Notes: a model not told the origin generated them from the letters alone. Shown: positions 1-5,868, counted from the first letter of the stretch. The stretch is 8,134 bases of DNA from Bacillota bacterium (GCA_023419655.1 JAEZXP010000176.1:1-8134); one strand, 5' to 3'. Made by a program: numbers and translations.

Positions 1-20
1 ACACATAAATAAACTCCTTT
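1..20 (-). other. Possible start of a divergent minus-strand gene, cut by the window edge
   Basis: Read on the minus strand, AAAGGAG (complement of 14-20) is followed by seven bases and an ATG at 6-4. This is a well-spaced Shine-Dalgarno and start codon. Only two codons (Met-Cys) are inside the window, so no product can be named. If real, its leader would cover the folded region 13-113. The alternative is that a plus-strand gene ends just upstream; a TAA is present at 10-12 in one frame. Confidence 0.35.
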
Positions 21-58
21 CACTGCGGATTGGGAAACCAATCTAATTGTAAAGGAGT
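13..58. promoter_or_regulatory. Long-range stem enclosing a GAAA-capped hairpin; possible ribosome-site sequestering leader
   Basis: ACTCCTTT (13-20) is the exact complement of AAAGGAGT (51-58). Between them GATTGG (28-33), GAAA (34-37) and CCAATC (38-43) make a perfect six-pair hairpin with a GNRA-type loop on the plus strand. On the minus strand the AAAGGAG in the 13-20 arm would be the ribosome binding site of a gene starting at position 6. The other arm would then be an anti-Shine-Dalgarno, an arrangement typical of translational control. No known riboswitch or protein-leader consensus was recognised. The pairing is read directly; the role is inference. Confidence 0.45.
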
Positions 59-59
59 G

Positions 60-113
60 CTGGAATTTAAGGAAGACTAAATTCCACATTTACTTTCGAT
101 AACTGGAATTTAG
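60..113 (+). repeat. Three-copy inverted/direct repeat forming two mutually exclusive hairpins (attenuator-like)
   Basis: CTGGAATTTA occurs at 60-69 and again at 103-112, and the complementary CTAAATTCCA lies between them at 77-86. The middle copy can pair with the first (61-69 with 78-86, nine pairs, eight-base loop) or the last (77-86 with 104-113, ten pairs, 17-base loop), but not both. This is the layout of an antiterminator/terminator switch. It immediately follows the stem at 13-58. Whether it acts as a switch or is only a terminator with a duplicated arm cannot be decided here. Confidence 0.5.
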
Positions 114-118
114 TTTTT
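77..118 (+). terminator. Intrinsic terminator, plus strand
   Basis: CTAAATTCCA (77-86) and TGGAATTTAG (104-113) form a perfect ten-pair stem directly followed by TTTTT (114-118). The stem is AT-rich, so it would be modest in strength. It would end transcription entering from the left, before the promoter at 155-182. No T-run follows the stem on the minus strand, so it is not bidirectional. Confidence 0.5.
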
Positions 119-154
119 CATTCAACCGTTAAATGTTTTATAATAAAAAAAGTA

Positions 155-182
155 TTGACATCTCTTCTTTTGCTAGTATAAT
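155..182 (+). promoter_or_regulatory. Sigma-A promoter of the regulator-potABCD operon
   Basis: A perfect -35 box TTGACA (155-160) and a perfect -10 box TATAAT (177-182) are separated by 16 bp. Transcription would start near 189, giving a leader of about 70 nt before the ATG at 258. It lies just after the terminator at 77-118, so the operon has its own start. An opposing -10-like TATACT (complement of 174-179) overlaps it, but has no convincing -35. Confidence 0.85.
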
Positions 183-196
183 GGAAATTGCATTTT

Positions 197-223
197 GTTT
201 ACCAATGCTAAACTTTAAGTTTA
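197..223. promoter_or_regulatory. Candidate operator dyad between promoter and regulator gene
   Basis: GTTTA (197-201), TAAAC (209-213) and GTTTA (219-223) alternate in orientation. The last two belong to AAACTT-T-AAGTTT (210-222), a perfect 6+1+6 palindrome. The site lies just after the predicted transcription start, a usual place for an autoregulatory operator. Binding by the downstream XRE-cupin protein is inference. The element is AT-rich, so chance is possible. Confidence 0.4.
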
Positions 224-257
224 TTTTTATTAAGAAATTTTGAGAGGAAGTATTCTT

Positions 258-797
258 ATGAATATCGGTCAAAAGATAAAAGAACTGCGTATACAGAAAA
301 GTCTTACTCAGGAAGAGCTGGCAGACCGGGCAGAATTGTCCAAGGGCTTTATATCCCAGCTTGAGCGGGACTTGACTTCTCCCTCGATTGCGACCCTGAT
401 GGATATCCTTCAATGCCTCGGGACGAACCTCGAGGAATTTTTCAGCGGAACTACTTCCGAACAGGTTGTATTTAAAAAAACCGATTATTTTGAGAAATAT
501 GATACCGAGCTAAAGAACTTAATAAAGTGGATTATACCCAATGCACAGAAGAACATTATGGAACCGATTCTTCTGACTCTGGACCCCGGCGGTTCCACTT
601 ATCCGGATAATCCCCATGAAGGAGAAGAATTCGGATATGTGATTAGCGGCAGCATCGTTCTGCATATAGGAAACAGAGCGTATAAGGTCAAAAAAGGGGA
701 ATCCTTTTACTTTACAGCAAACAAACAGCACCATATTACTGCCTCTGAAAAAAGCGGCGCTACCCTGCTCTGGGTATCCACACCACCGAGCTTTTAA
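258..797 (+). CDS. XRE-family regulator with C-terminal cupin domain, PuuR-like polyamine-responsive regulator
   Basis: This 179-residue cytoplasmic protein is a DNA-binding regulator, probably of the polyamine transport genes behind it. Residues about 4-60 are an XRE/Cro helix-turn-helix, with SLTQEELADRAELSKGFISQ carrying the two helices and SPSIATL typical of the family. Residues about 105-175 are a cupin beta-barrel: motif 1 is PHEGEEFGYVISG (H120, E123/E124) and motif 2 is around GESFYFTANKQHH (H159). In this family the cupin binds a small effector; a polyamine is inferred from context. The ATG at 258 is preferred over an upstream in-frame TTG at 240, because GAGAGGAAG lies about eight bases before it and the protein then begins as its relatives do. 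Only 23 bp separate it from potA, so they are probably co-transcribed. Whether it activates or represses cannot be seen. Confidence 0.9.
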   Translation: MNIGQKIKELRIQKSLTQEELADRAELSKGFISQLERDLTSPSIATLMDILQCLGTNLEEFFSGTTSEQVVFKKTDYFEKYDTELKNLIKWIIPNAQKNIMEPILLTLDPGGSTYPDNPHEGEEFGYVISGSIVLHIGNRAYKVKKGESFYFTANKQHHITASEKSGATLLWVSTPPSF

Positions 798-820
798 TCA
801 TACAAGAAGGAGAAATATCA

Positions 821-1897
821 ATGACGGATAATAAATTAATCAATCTTGTGAACATAACGAAATCCTACGGCGATAATATCGTGCTGGATGAATTAAACTT
901 ATATATTCGCGAAAATGAATTCCTGACACTGCTCGGACCTTCCGGCTGTGGAAAAACAACGACCTTAAGAATCATCGGCGGTTTTGAGAATCCTGACAAG
1001 GGTCAGGTTATATTCGAGGGAAGAGATATTTCAAAGACGGCTCCGAATGAAAGGAAGCTCAATACGGTATTTCAGAAATACGCTCTTTTTAACCATATGA
1101 CGATTGCCGAAAATATTGCCTTCGGACTTAAAATAAAGAAAAAAAGCAAGACCTATATTCATGATAAGATAAAATATGCCTTAAAGCTTGTAAACCTGGA
1201 CGGATTTGAAAATCGTATGCCGGATTCTTTAAGCGGCGGCCAGCAGCAAAGAATTGCAATTGCCAGAGCGATTGTAAATGAACCTAAGGTACTGCTCCTT
1301 GATGAGCCTCTTGGTGCTCTTGATTTGAAGCTTCGCCAGGATATGCAGTATGAGCTTATAAGGCTTAAAAATGAGCTGGGTATTACATTCGTCTATGTAA
1401 CCCATGACCAGGAAGAAGCCCTTACGATGTCCGACACGATTGTCGTTATGAACCAGGGATACATACAGCAGATTGGTTCACCGGAGGACATCTATAATGA
1501 GCCTCAGAATGCATTTGTAGCGGACTTTATAGGGGAGAGCAATATCCTTCCGTCCATTATGGTTGAAGATAAGCTTGTAAATATTCTGGGAACTAATTTT
1601 GTCTGCGTCGATACCGGCTTTGGTCATAATAAGCCTGTGGACGTGGTAATCCGTCCGGAGGATATTGATTTGGTAAAGCCTGAAAACGGAATTATAAAAG
1701 GTACGGTTACTTCTCTCCTTTTTAAAGGCGTTCATTATGAAATGGAGGTTAATGCCTGCGGTCATGAATGGCTGGTGCACTCCACGGATTTATCCCCTGT
1801 GGGCAGTGAGGTGGGTATCTGGGTAGACCCTTTTGATATCCAGATAATGAATAAGCCTGAATCAGAGGATGAAGAGGCTGCCCTGCTGGAAGTTTAG
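821..1897 (+). CDS. potA: Spermidine/putrescine ABC transporter ATP-binding protein PotA
   Basis: This 358-residue ATPase powers polyamine import at the inner face of the membrane. The nucleotide-binding domain (about 8-240) contains Walker A GPSGCGKTT (39-47), Q-loop Q85 in VFQKYALF, signature LSGGQQQR (137-144), Walker B LLLDEP (158-163) followed by LGALD, and switch H195 in VTHDQEEA. A TOBE domain follows, with VIRPEDI at about 277-283, as in PotA/MalK-type importers. Its length fits the family. All catalytic residues are present, so it should be active. The start is fixed by AAGGAG (807-812) eight bases before the ATG. The tail after the TOBE domain is short and acidic. PotA, and not another CUT-type ATPase, is assigned because potB, potC and potD follow. 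Confidence 0.95.
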   Translation: MTDNKLINLVNITKSYGDNIVLDELNLYIRENEFLTLLGPSGCGKTTTLRIIGGFENPDKGQVIFEGRDISKTAPNERKLNTVFQKYALFNHMTIAENIAFGLKIKKKSKTYIHDKIKYALKLVNLDGFENRMPDSLSGGQQQRIAIARAIVNEPKVLLLDEPLGALDLKLRQDMQYELIRLKNELGITFVYVTHDQEEALTMSDTIVVMNQGYIQQIGSPEDIYNEPQNAFVADFIGESNILPSIMVEDKLVNILGTNFVCVDTGFGHNKPVDVVIRPEDIDLVKPENGIIKGTVTSLLFKGVHYEMEVNACGHEWLVHSTDLSPVGSEVGIWVDPFDIQIMNKPESEDEEAALLEV

Positions 1898-1912
1898 ATA
1901 GGAATGATTCTT

Positions 1913-1958
1913 TATAGCCAGATATCTGAGGTTATTGAAATCGACGACTTTGGCTATA
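1913..1958 (+). repeat. Inverted repeat in the potA-potB spacer
   Basis: TATAGCCA (1913-1920) and TGGCTATA (1951-1958) are exact complements across a 30-nt loop, in the only sizeable gap inside the operon (87 bp). No T-run follows, so it is not a terminator. It could be an RNA stem that sets the potA to potBC ratio by processing or stability. A weak promoter-like pair, TTGAAA (1935-1940) and TATACT (1959-1964) with 18-bp spacing, overlaps it. Neither role is proven. Confidence 0.35.
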
Positions 1959-1984
1959 TATACTTTATGATATAGGAGGTTCCC

Positions 1985-2875
1985 ATGAACATCAGGAATG
2001 CACTGAATACAAAAAATCTAAAATCTCCTTTACAAAAAAACGGAGTGGCCTCACCGGGAATTCGTAATGCAAAATGGCTGTCATTTCCATATATTCTGTG
2101 GATGGCCGGCTTTATCATCATACCGCTTTTTGTAATCATCTATTATGGACTTACCGATAGTGACAAACACATGACACTGGGGAATATATCTTCCATACTG
2201 AACCCTATAAACCTTAGGGCACTGCGGCTTGCTTTTGAATTATCCCTGATAAGTACCGTGATTTGTCTGCTGCTTGCCTATCCTTTGGCTATGATATTAA
2301 ATAAATCAAAGATGAAAAGCAACAGTTTCATCGTGATGATTATAATCCTTCCCATGTGGATGAATTTTTTGCTTCGGACGATTGCATGGCAGAATCTCCT
2401 TGAAAGAACCGGAATTATCAATACGGTATTAAAATTTTTCAATCTGCCAATGTTAAATATCATCAATACCCCCAGTGCCATTATCCTTGGTATGGTATAT
2501 AATTTCTTGCCCTTTATGGTACTGCCCATCTATAATGTCCTGATAAAGATTGATAAGGACGTAATAAATGCCGCCAGGGATCTTGGCGCCAACGGCGGAC
2601 AGACCTTCATGAAAATCATTCTGCCCCTTAGCCTGCCCGGTGTTATCAGCGGTATTACCATGGTATTCGTTCCATCGCTTACAACCTTTGTTATCTCTAC
2701 TATCCTGGGAGGAAGCAAGATTGTTCTGATTGGTAATATTATCGAGCAGCAGTTTCGTATCGGAAATTGGCATACCGGCTCGGGGCTTTCTCTGGTACTG
2801 ATGATTTTCATACTGCTTAGTATGGCTATCTTGTCCAAATACGATAAGGAAAGTGAGGGAAGCAGCCTATGGTAA
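1985..2875 (+). CDS. potB: Spermidine/putrescine ABC transporter permease PotB
   Basis: This 296-residue inner-membrane permease is one half of the polyamine channel. Six hydrophobic segments are visible at about 35-55, 84-106, 113-133, 163-186, 220-242 and 262-285. The cytoplasmic EAA loop that docks on the ATPase is at about 196-222 (AARDLGANGGQTFMKIILP), with the conserved glycine G201. The segment around FLLRTIAWQNLL (128-139) is typical of PotB. The ATG is supported by AGGAGG (1974-1979) five bases upstream. It gives a polar N-terminal tail of about 33 residues before the first helix, slightly long but normal for Gram-positive PotB. The last codons overlap potC by 7 bp, which suggests translational coupling. 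Confidence 0.93.
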   Translation: MNIRNALNTKNLKSPLQKNGVASPGIRNAKWLSFPYILWMAGFIIIPLFVIIYYGLTDSDKHMTLGNISSILNPINLRALRLAFELSLISTVICLLLAYPLAMILNKSKMKSNSFIVMIIILPMWMNFLLRTIAWQNLLERTGIINTVLKFFNLPMLNIINTPSAIILGMVYNFLPFMVLPIYNVLIKIDKDVINAARDLGANGGQTFMKIILPLSLPGVISGITMVFVPSLTTFVISTILGGSKIVLIGNIIEQQFRIGNWHTGSGLSLVLMIFILLSMAILSKYDKESEGSSLW

Positions 2876-3657
2876 AGAAATTCATCGAACGGTTTTATGT
2901 TGGCCTTATCCTGATTTTCTTGTATGCGCCAATAATAATATTGATTATTCTGTCCTTTAACAGTTCAAAATCAAGGGCAAAATGGGGCGGCTTTACCCTT
3001 CACTGGTACAAGGAGCTTTTTCAGAACCAGAGCATCATGAATGCCCTGTATACCACCCTGATTATTGCATTTTTGTCGGCACTAATCGCCACCATCATCG
3101 GTACTGCCGCTGCTATTGCAATCAATAACATGAAGAAAACACCCCGGACAATTATGGTTGCTATCACAAATGTGCCTATGCTGAATGCGGATATTGTAAC
3201 CGGAATATCTTTAATGCTTTTATTTGTTGCCATGCGCTTTACCCTTGGATTTACCAGTGTATTAATCTCACATATTACCTTTAATATACCCTACGTTATA
3301 TTAAGTGTTATGCCAAAGCTAAAGCAGCTGAACCCTCATACCTTTGAGGCAGCTTTGGATTTGGGGGCCTCTCCGGTATATGCCTTCTTCCGGGTTATAC
3401 TGCCGGATATCTTCCCGGGGGTCTTAACCGGATTCTTCTTAGCCTTTACCATGTCCCTGGACGATTTCGTTATTACACACTTTACGAAGGGACCCGAGAT
3501 TAATACCCTCTCAACCAAAATATATACCGAGGTGCGAAAAGGCATAAAGCCTGAGATATACGCATTATCAACATTAATGTTCATAACGGTACTACTGCTC
3601 CTGATTATTATCAACCGCAGGAATGCCGAACGAAAAGAACCTGTAAGAAAGATATGA
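2869..3657 (+). CDS. potC: Spermidine/putrescine ABC transporter permease PotC
   Basis: This 262-residue membrane protein is the partner permease of PotB. Six hydrophobic segments are visible, at about 10-31, 62-84, 96-122, 128-148, 183-200 and 231-249. The EAA loop for PotA contact is at about 160-188 (EAALDLGASPVYAFFRVILP). The segment SLDDFVITHFTKGPE (196-210), followed by TLSTKIYTEVRKGIKPEI, is a hallmark of PotC/YdcV-type permeases. The gene starts inside the end of potB (ATG at 2869, potB stop at 2873-2875), with the ribosome site GAGGGA (2855-2860) lying within potB. The basic C-terminal tail is cytoplasmic. No damage is seen. Confidence 0.93.
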   Translation: MVKKFIERFYVGLILIFLYAPIIILIILSFNSSKSRAKWGGFTLHWYKELFQNQSIMNALYTTLIIAFLSALIATIIGTAAAIAINNMKKTPRTIMVAITNVPMLNADIVTGISLMLLFVAMRFTLGFTSVLISHITFNIPYVILSVMPKLKQLNPHTFEAALDLGASPVYAFFRVILPDIFPGVLTGFFLAFTMSLDDFVITHFTKGPEINTLSTKIYTEVRKGIKPEIYALSTLMFITVLLLLIIINRRNAERKEPVRKI

Positions 3658-3658
3658 T

Positions 3659-3675
3659 ATCCGTGAATAGCGGAT
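3659..3675 (+). repeat. Small hairpin in the potC-potD spacer
   Basis: ATCCG (3659-3663) and CGGAT (3671-3675) form a five-pair stem with a seven-base loop, immediately after the potC stop codon. It could protect or process the mRNA so that the binding protein is made in excess, as is common in ABC importers. It is short enough to be chance. Confidence 0.25.
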
Positions 3676-3718
3676 TAATCGAATCAATACTAAGAACGAT
3701 GAAACGAGGAGGAGTTGT

Positions 3719-4765
3719 ATGAAAAAGTTTGTAGGAATATCTGTACTGTTAATAATAATGGCCTTAATGGCAGCATGTTCAAAGAATGACGGTGAAAAGG
3801 TCTATGTATATAACTGGGGCGAATATATTGACGAGGATGTCATTGACCTTTTCGAAGAAAAGACGGGAATCAAAGTAGTCTACGATGAATTCGAGCAGAA
3901 CGAAGAAATGTATCCAAAGATTCAGGCCGGTGCGGTAAGCTATGATGTGGTATGCCCTTCTGATTACATGATACAGAAGATGATTGAGAATGACCTTTTG
4001 CAGCCGCTTGACTTAAATAATATACCGAACTACAAGTACATTAACAAGACATACCTTGAAAGCGCAGAGGAATTCGACCCGGGCAACAAATATTCCGTTC
4101 CATATTGCTGGGGAACCATAGGAATCCTATATAATAAAACCAAGGTGGATGAGCCTGTCGATAGCTGGGGGATTCTTTTCGATGAGAAATACTCCGGTGA
4201 GATTCTTATGATTGACAGTGTCCGGGATGCCTTTGCGATTGCACTATCCTATCTGGGATATGATTTGAACTCTACCAACGAGGCTGAACTGGACGAAGCC
4301 AAGGCGCTTTTACAGGAGCAATACCCTCTGGTACAGGCCTATGTAGTAGACCAGGTTCGTGATAAGATGATTGGCGGTGAGGCTTCACTTGCAGTTATCT
4401 ATTCAGGAGAGGCTATCTATACCGGCAGAGAAAATTCCGACCTGGAATATGTTGTACCCAAGGAAGGCTCCAATGTATGGATTGACGGCTGGGTTATTCC
4501 AAAGAACAGCAAGAACAAAGCAAACGCCGAAGCTTTCATTAACTTTATGTGTGACCCCGAGATAGCGTTAAAGAATTTTGAGTATATCACCTACTCCACC
4601 CCGAATACCGGAGCATGGGAGCTTATCGAGGATGAAGAAATCAAGAACAGTCCTGTTGCCTTCCCTTCGGATGAGATATTGAACCGCTGCACAGCATTCC
4701 GGTATCTTGGTGAAGAAATGGAAAGCATCTATATACAGAAATGGAACGAGGTTAAAGGAGAATAA
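3719..4765 (+). CDS. potD: Spermidine/putrescine-binding lipoprotein PotD
   Basis: This 348-residue extracellular solute-binding protein delivers polyamine to PotBC. It opens with a lipoprotein signal: MKK, a hydrophobic stretch and LMAAC, with Cys20 as the lipidated residue (Met at -3 is slightly unusual). The mature protein has the two-lobe bacterial type 1 fold. Compared from memory with E. coli PotD, polyamine-contact positions are kept at W33 and Y36 (YNWGEY), D166, W254 and D256 (VWIDG), and Y292 (ITYSTPN). Two others are changed conservatively: D170 where E. coli has Glu171, and Y228 where it has Trp229. Spermidine versus putrescine preference cannot be read from this. The ATG is supported by AGGAGG (3707-3712) six bases upstream. 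It is the last gene of the operon, with a terminator 39 bp after the stop. Confidence 0.94.
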   Translation: MKKFVGISVLLIIMALMAACSKNDGEKVYVYNWGEYIDEDVIDLFEEKTGIKVVYDEFEQNEEMYPKIQAGAVSYDVVCPSDYMIQKMIENDLLQPLDLNNIPNYKYINKTYLESAEEFDPGNKYSVPYCWGTIGILYNKTKVDEPVDSWGILFDEKYSGEILMIDSVRDAFAIALSYLGYDLNSTNEAELDEAKALLQEQYPLVQAYVVDQVRDKMIGGEASLAVIYSGEAIYTGRENSDLEYVVPKEGSNVWIDGWVIPKNSKNKANAEAFINFMCDPEIALKNFEYITYSTPNTGAWELIEDEEIKNSPVAFPSDEILNRCTAFRYLGEEMESIYIQKWNEVKGE

Positions 4766-4803
4766 CACGCCTGTCATCTCGTGAGGCTATCGCAAAATAA
4801 TAC

Positions 4804-4846
4804 CAGGTACACCGGTGTGAGGTTCATACTGGTGTGCCTGTTTTTT
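4804..4846 (+). terminator. Intrinsic terminator of the pot operon
   Basis: CAGGTACACCGG (4804-4815) pairs with CTGGTGTGCCTG (4829-4840) over twelve pairs including two G-T wobbles. The loop is 13 nt and six T (4841-4846) follow. Flanking GCAAAA (4792-4797) and TTTTGC (4843-4848) could extend the stem. It lies just after potD and before the next promoter. Confidence 0.9.
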
Positions 4847-4888
4847 GCAATGGTTCACTTTCTTTTATTGTTTAACGATAATTTTTTA

Positions 4889-4917
4889 TTGACTTACACT
4901 GTGTTCTATGCTATAGA
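4889..4917 (+). promoter_or_regulatory. Promoter of the DUF2975/XRE unit with overlapping dyad
   Basis: TTGACT (4889-4894) and TATAGA (4912-4917) are 17 bp apart, a good sigma-A-type pair. A perfect TCTAT-GCT-ATAGA palindrome (4905-4917) covers the -10 box. A looser dyad, TTATTG...CGATAA, sits at 4865-4881 upstream of the -35. Either could be the operator of the small XRE regulator encoded second in the unit; this is inference from position. Confidence 0.6.
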
Positions 4918-4972
4918 TGGATAAGAAAGCTTCTATATTGAATATCATAATTGACTTGGAGGATATGGAACA

Positions 4973-5422
4973 ATGAAAAAATCTGCTTTGATACGATTTA
5001 CGAAAGGATTGTTGGATTTTATGTTCTTTAGCGGCATCTTAATTTGCCTTGGTGTTCCCTTCCTGTTTAAGCTGGCAGGAAAATATTATAGCATCTTTGA
5101 CAGGTACTACCTGCCTTTCTGTATCATCTTTATACTGGCAGGGGTATTTGCATTGGCAATTCTTGGGGAGCTAATCCGGATGTTTCGTACGGTTATCAAA
5201 GAGGACCCCTTTGTTAAAGGCAATATCATTTCTTTAAAGAAAATGGGGTACTATTCTTTTGTGATTGCCGTCTCTATGGCAGCAAAGCTCCTTTTTGTGG
5301 TTACGCCTGCTACTTTGGTATTGGTTCTGGTATTTATCATCGCAGGTTTGTTCTCTCTGGTGCTGTCACAGGTGTTTGACCAGGCTGTTACTTATAAACT
5401 TGAAAATGACCTTACAATATAG
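4973..5422 (+). CDS. DUF2975 family four-helix membrane protein (YoaS-like)
   Basis: This 149-residue protein has four hydrophobic segments at about 13-34, 46-68, 90-110 and 113-133, so it is an integral membrane protein without a cleaved signal. The segment KEDPFVKGNIISLKKMGYY (75-93) between helices 2 and 3, and the end FSLVLSQVFDQAVTYKLENDLTI, are signatures of DUF2975. The function of the family is not established. Members are usually paired with a tiny XRE regulator, as in the yoaS-yozG pair of Bacillus subtilis, and that is the case here. The ATG at 4973 follows GGAGG (4958-4962) by ten bases. A three-codon ATG-GAA-CAA-TGA at 4965-4976 overlaps the start and is probably incidental. The stop codon overlaps the next gene's ribosome site. 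Confidence 0.88.
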   Translation: MKKSALIRFTKGLLDFMFFSGILICLGVPFLFKLAGKYYSIFDRYYLPFCIIFILAGVFALAILGELIRMFRTVIKEDPFVKGNIISLKKMGYYSFVIAVSMAAKLLFVVTPATLVLVLVFIIAGLFSLVLSQVFDQAVTYKLENDLTI

Positions 5423-5435
5423 AGGAGGGCCTGAC

Positions 5436-5648
5436 ATGATTGTGGTAAATCTGGATGTAGTGATGGCACAGCGAAAAATAGGGCTTTCGGAATTAGCTGA
5501 GAAGGTAGATATCACGCTGGCAAATCTCTCTATTTTGAAAAATAATAAAGCCAGGGCCATTCGCTTCAGCACGCTGGAGGCAATCTGCAAGGCTCTGGAT
5601 TGTCAGCCCGGAGATATCTTGGAATATGTTGACGAAGAACACGATTAA
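5436..5648 (+). CDS. Small XRE-family helix-turn-helix regulator (YozG-like)
   Basis: This 70-residue protein is almost entirely one XRE/Cro DNA-binding domain. LSELAEKVDITLANLSILKN (17-36) carries the helix-turn-helix, ARAIRFSTLEAICKALDCQP continues the domain, and GDILEY is the usual end. There is no sensor domain, so any signal must come from a partner or from autoregulation. The start is the ATG at 5436, not any upstream in-frame codon: GAGGAGGG (5422-5429) lies just before it, and sequence further upstream in this frame is only DUF2975 read out of frame. It begins 13 bp after the DUF2975 stop, so the two are surely co-translated. The likely role is control of its own operon and perhaps of the DUF4173 gene downstream. 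Confidence 0.92.
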   Translation: MIVVNLDVVMAQRKIGLSELAEKVDITLANLSILKNNKARAIRFSTLEAICKALDCQPGDILEYVDEEHD

Positions 5649-5698
5649 GTCCTGATACCCTTATAAGGAATTACATCAACCTTTTATATGAAGGCTTC

Positions 5699-5763
5699 AC
5701 ACAACCGATAGTCAATAATTATTTATCGAATAACAATAAATAATTATTGACTATCGGTTGTGT
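5699..5763. repeat. Perfect 27-bp inverted repeat with 11-nt loop
   Basis: The arm 5699-5725, beginning ACACAACCGATAGTCAATAA, is the exact complement of 5737-5763. The loop is TCGAATAACAA (5726-5736). All 27 positions pair, far beyond an ordinary terminator, yet only TTTA follows the stem, so it is a poor intrinsic terminator. The right arm contains TTGACT (5747-5752), which may be a -35 box. TTTTATAT occurs on both sides (5682-5689 and 5774-5781), possibly a target-site duplication but AT-rich enough to be chance. No transposase is nearby. It may be a miniature element, a cruciform or a binding site. Confidence 0.85.
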
Positions 5764-5775
5764 TTATGATAAATT
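5747..5775 (+). promoter_or_regulatory. Possible promoter of the DUF4173 gene embedded in the palindrome
   Basis: TTGACT (5747-5752) in the right palindrome arm and TAAATT (5770-5775) are 17 bp apart, though the -10 is weak. Transcription from here would start near 5782 and carry the three GCATTCAATTG repeats in the leader. Other AT-rich -10-like sequences nearer the gene (TATAAA at 5834-5839) lack a convincing -35. Confidence 0.35.
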
Positions 5776-5793
5776 TTATATAAGATGCGTTAT

Positions 5794-5830
5794 GCATTCA
5801 ATTGGCATTCAATTGTGCTGCATTCAATTG
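5794..5830. repeat. Three direct copies of GCATTCAATTG
   Basis: Identical 11-bp units lie at 5794-5804, 5805-5815 and 5820-5830, the first two abutting and the third offset by four bases (TGCT). Each ends in the palindrome CAATTG. They sit between the large palindrome and the ribosome site of the DUF4173 gene. Iterated short sites like this are typical of cooperative regulator binding; polymerase slippage is the alternative. Which protein might bind is unknown. Confidence 0.8.
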
Positions 5831-5868
5831 TTCTATAAAATATAAATATTATAATAGGAGGGATATCT

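Noticed and set aside
1..60. Cobalamin or T-box riboswitch, suggested by CACTG, GGGAAA and terminator layout
   Set aside because: The conserved core sequences of these classes are absent and too little sequence is available; the folding is reported without a class.
240..257. TTG at 240 as the start of the XRE-cupin regulator
   Set aside because: The ribosome site GAGAGGAAG would fall inside the gene, and the six extra residues do not resemble the family's N-terminus; the ATG at 258 is well placed.
2453..2838. Overlapping minus-strand open frames inside potB
   Set aside because: They are shadows of a well-supported permease gene and show no convincing protein features.
4371..4565. Plus-strand 64-residue open frame inside potD
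   Set aside because: It overlaps the conserved binding-pocket region of potD in another frame and lacks a ribosome site.
5265..5435. N-terminal extension of the small XRE gene upstream of 5436
   Set aside because: This part is the DUF2975 gene in another frame; a strong ribosome site and ATG at 5436 define the true start.
5699..5763. The large palindrome as a simple intrinsic terminator
   Set aside because: The stem is far longer than typical terminators and is AT-rich, and only TTTA follows it; some termination cannot be excluded.
5794..5830. CRISPR array
   Set aside because: The units are only 11 bp with no spacers of regular length, and no cas genes are present.
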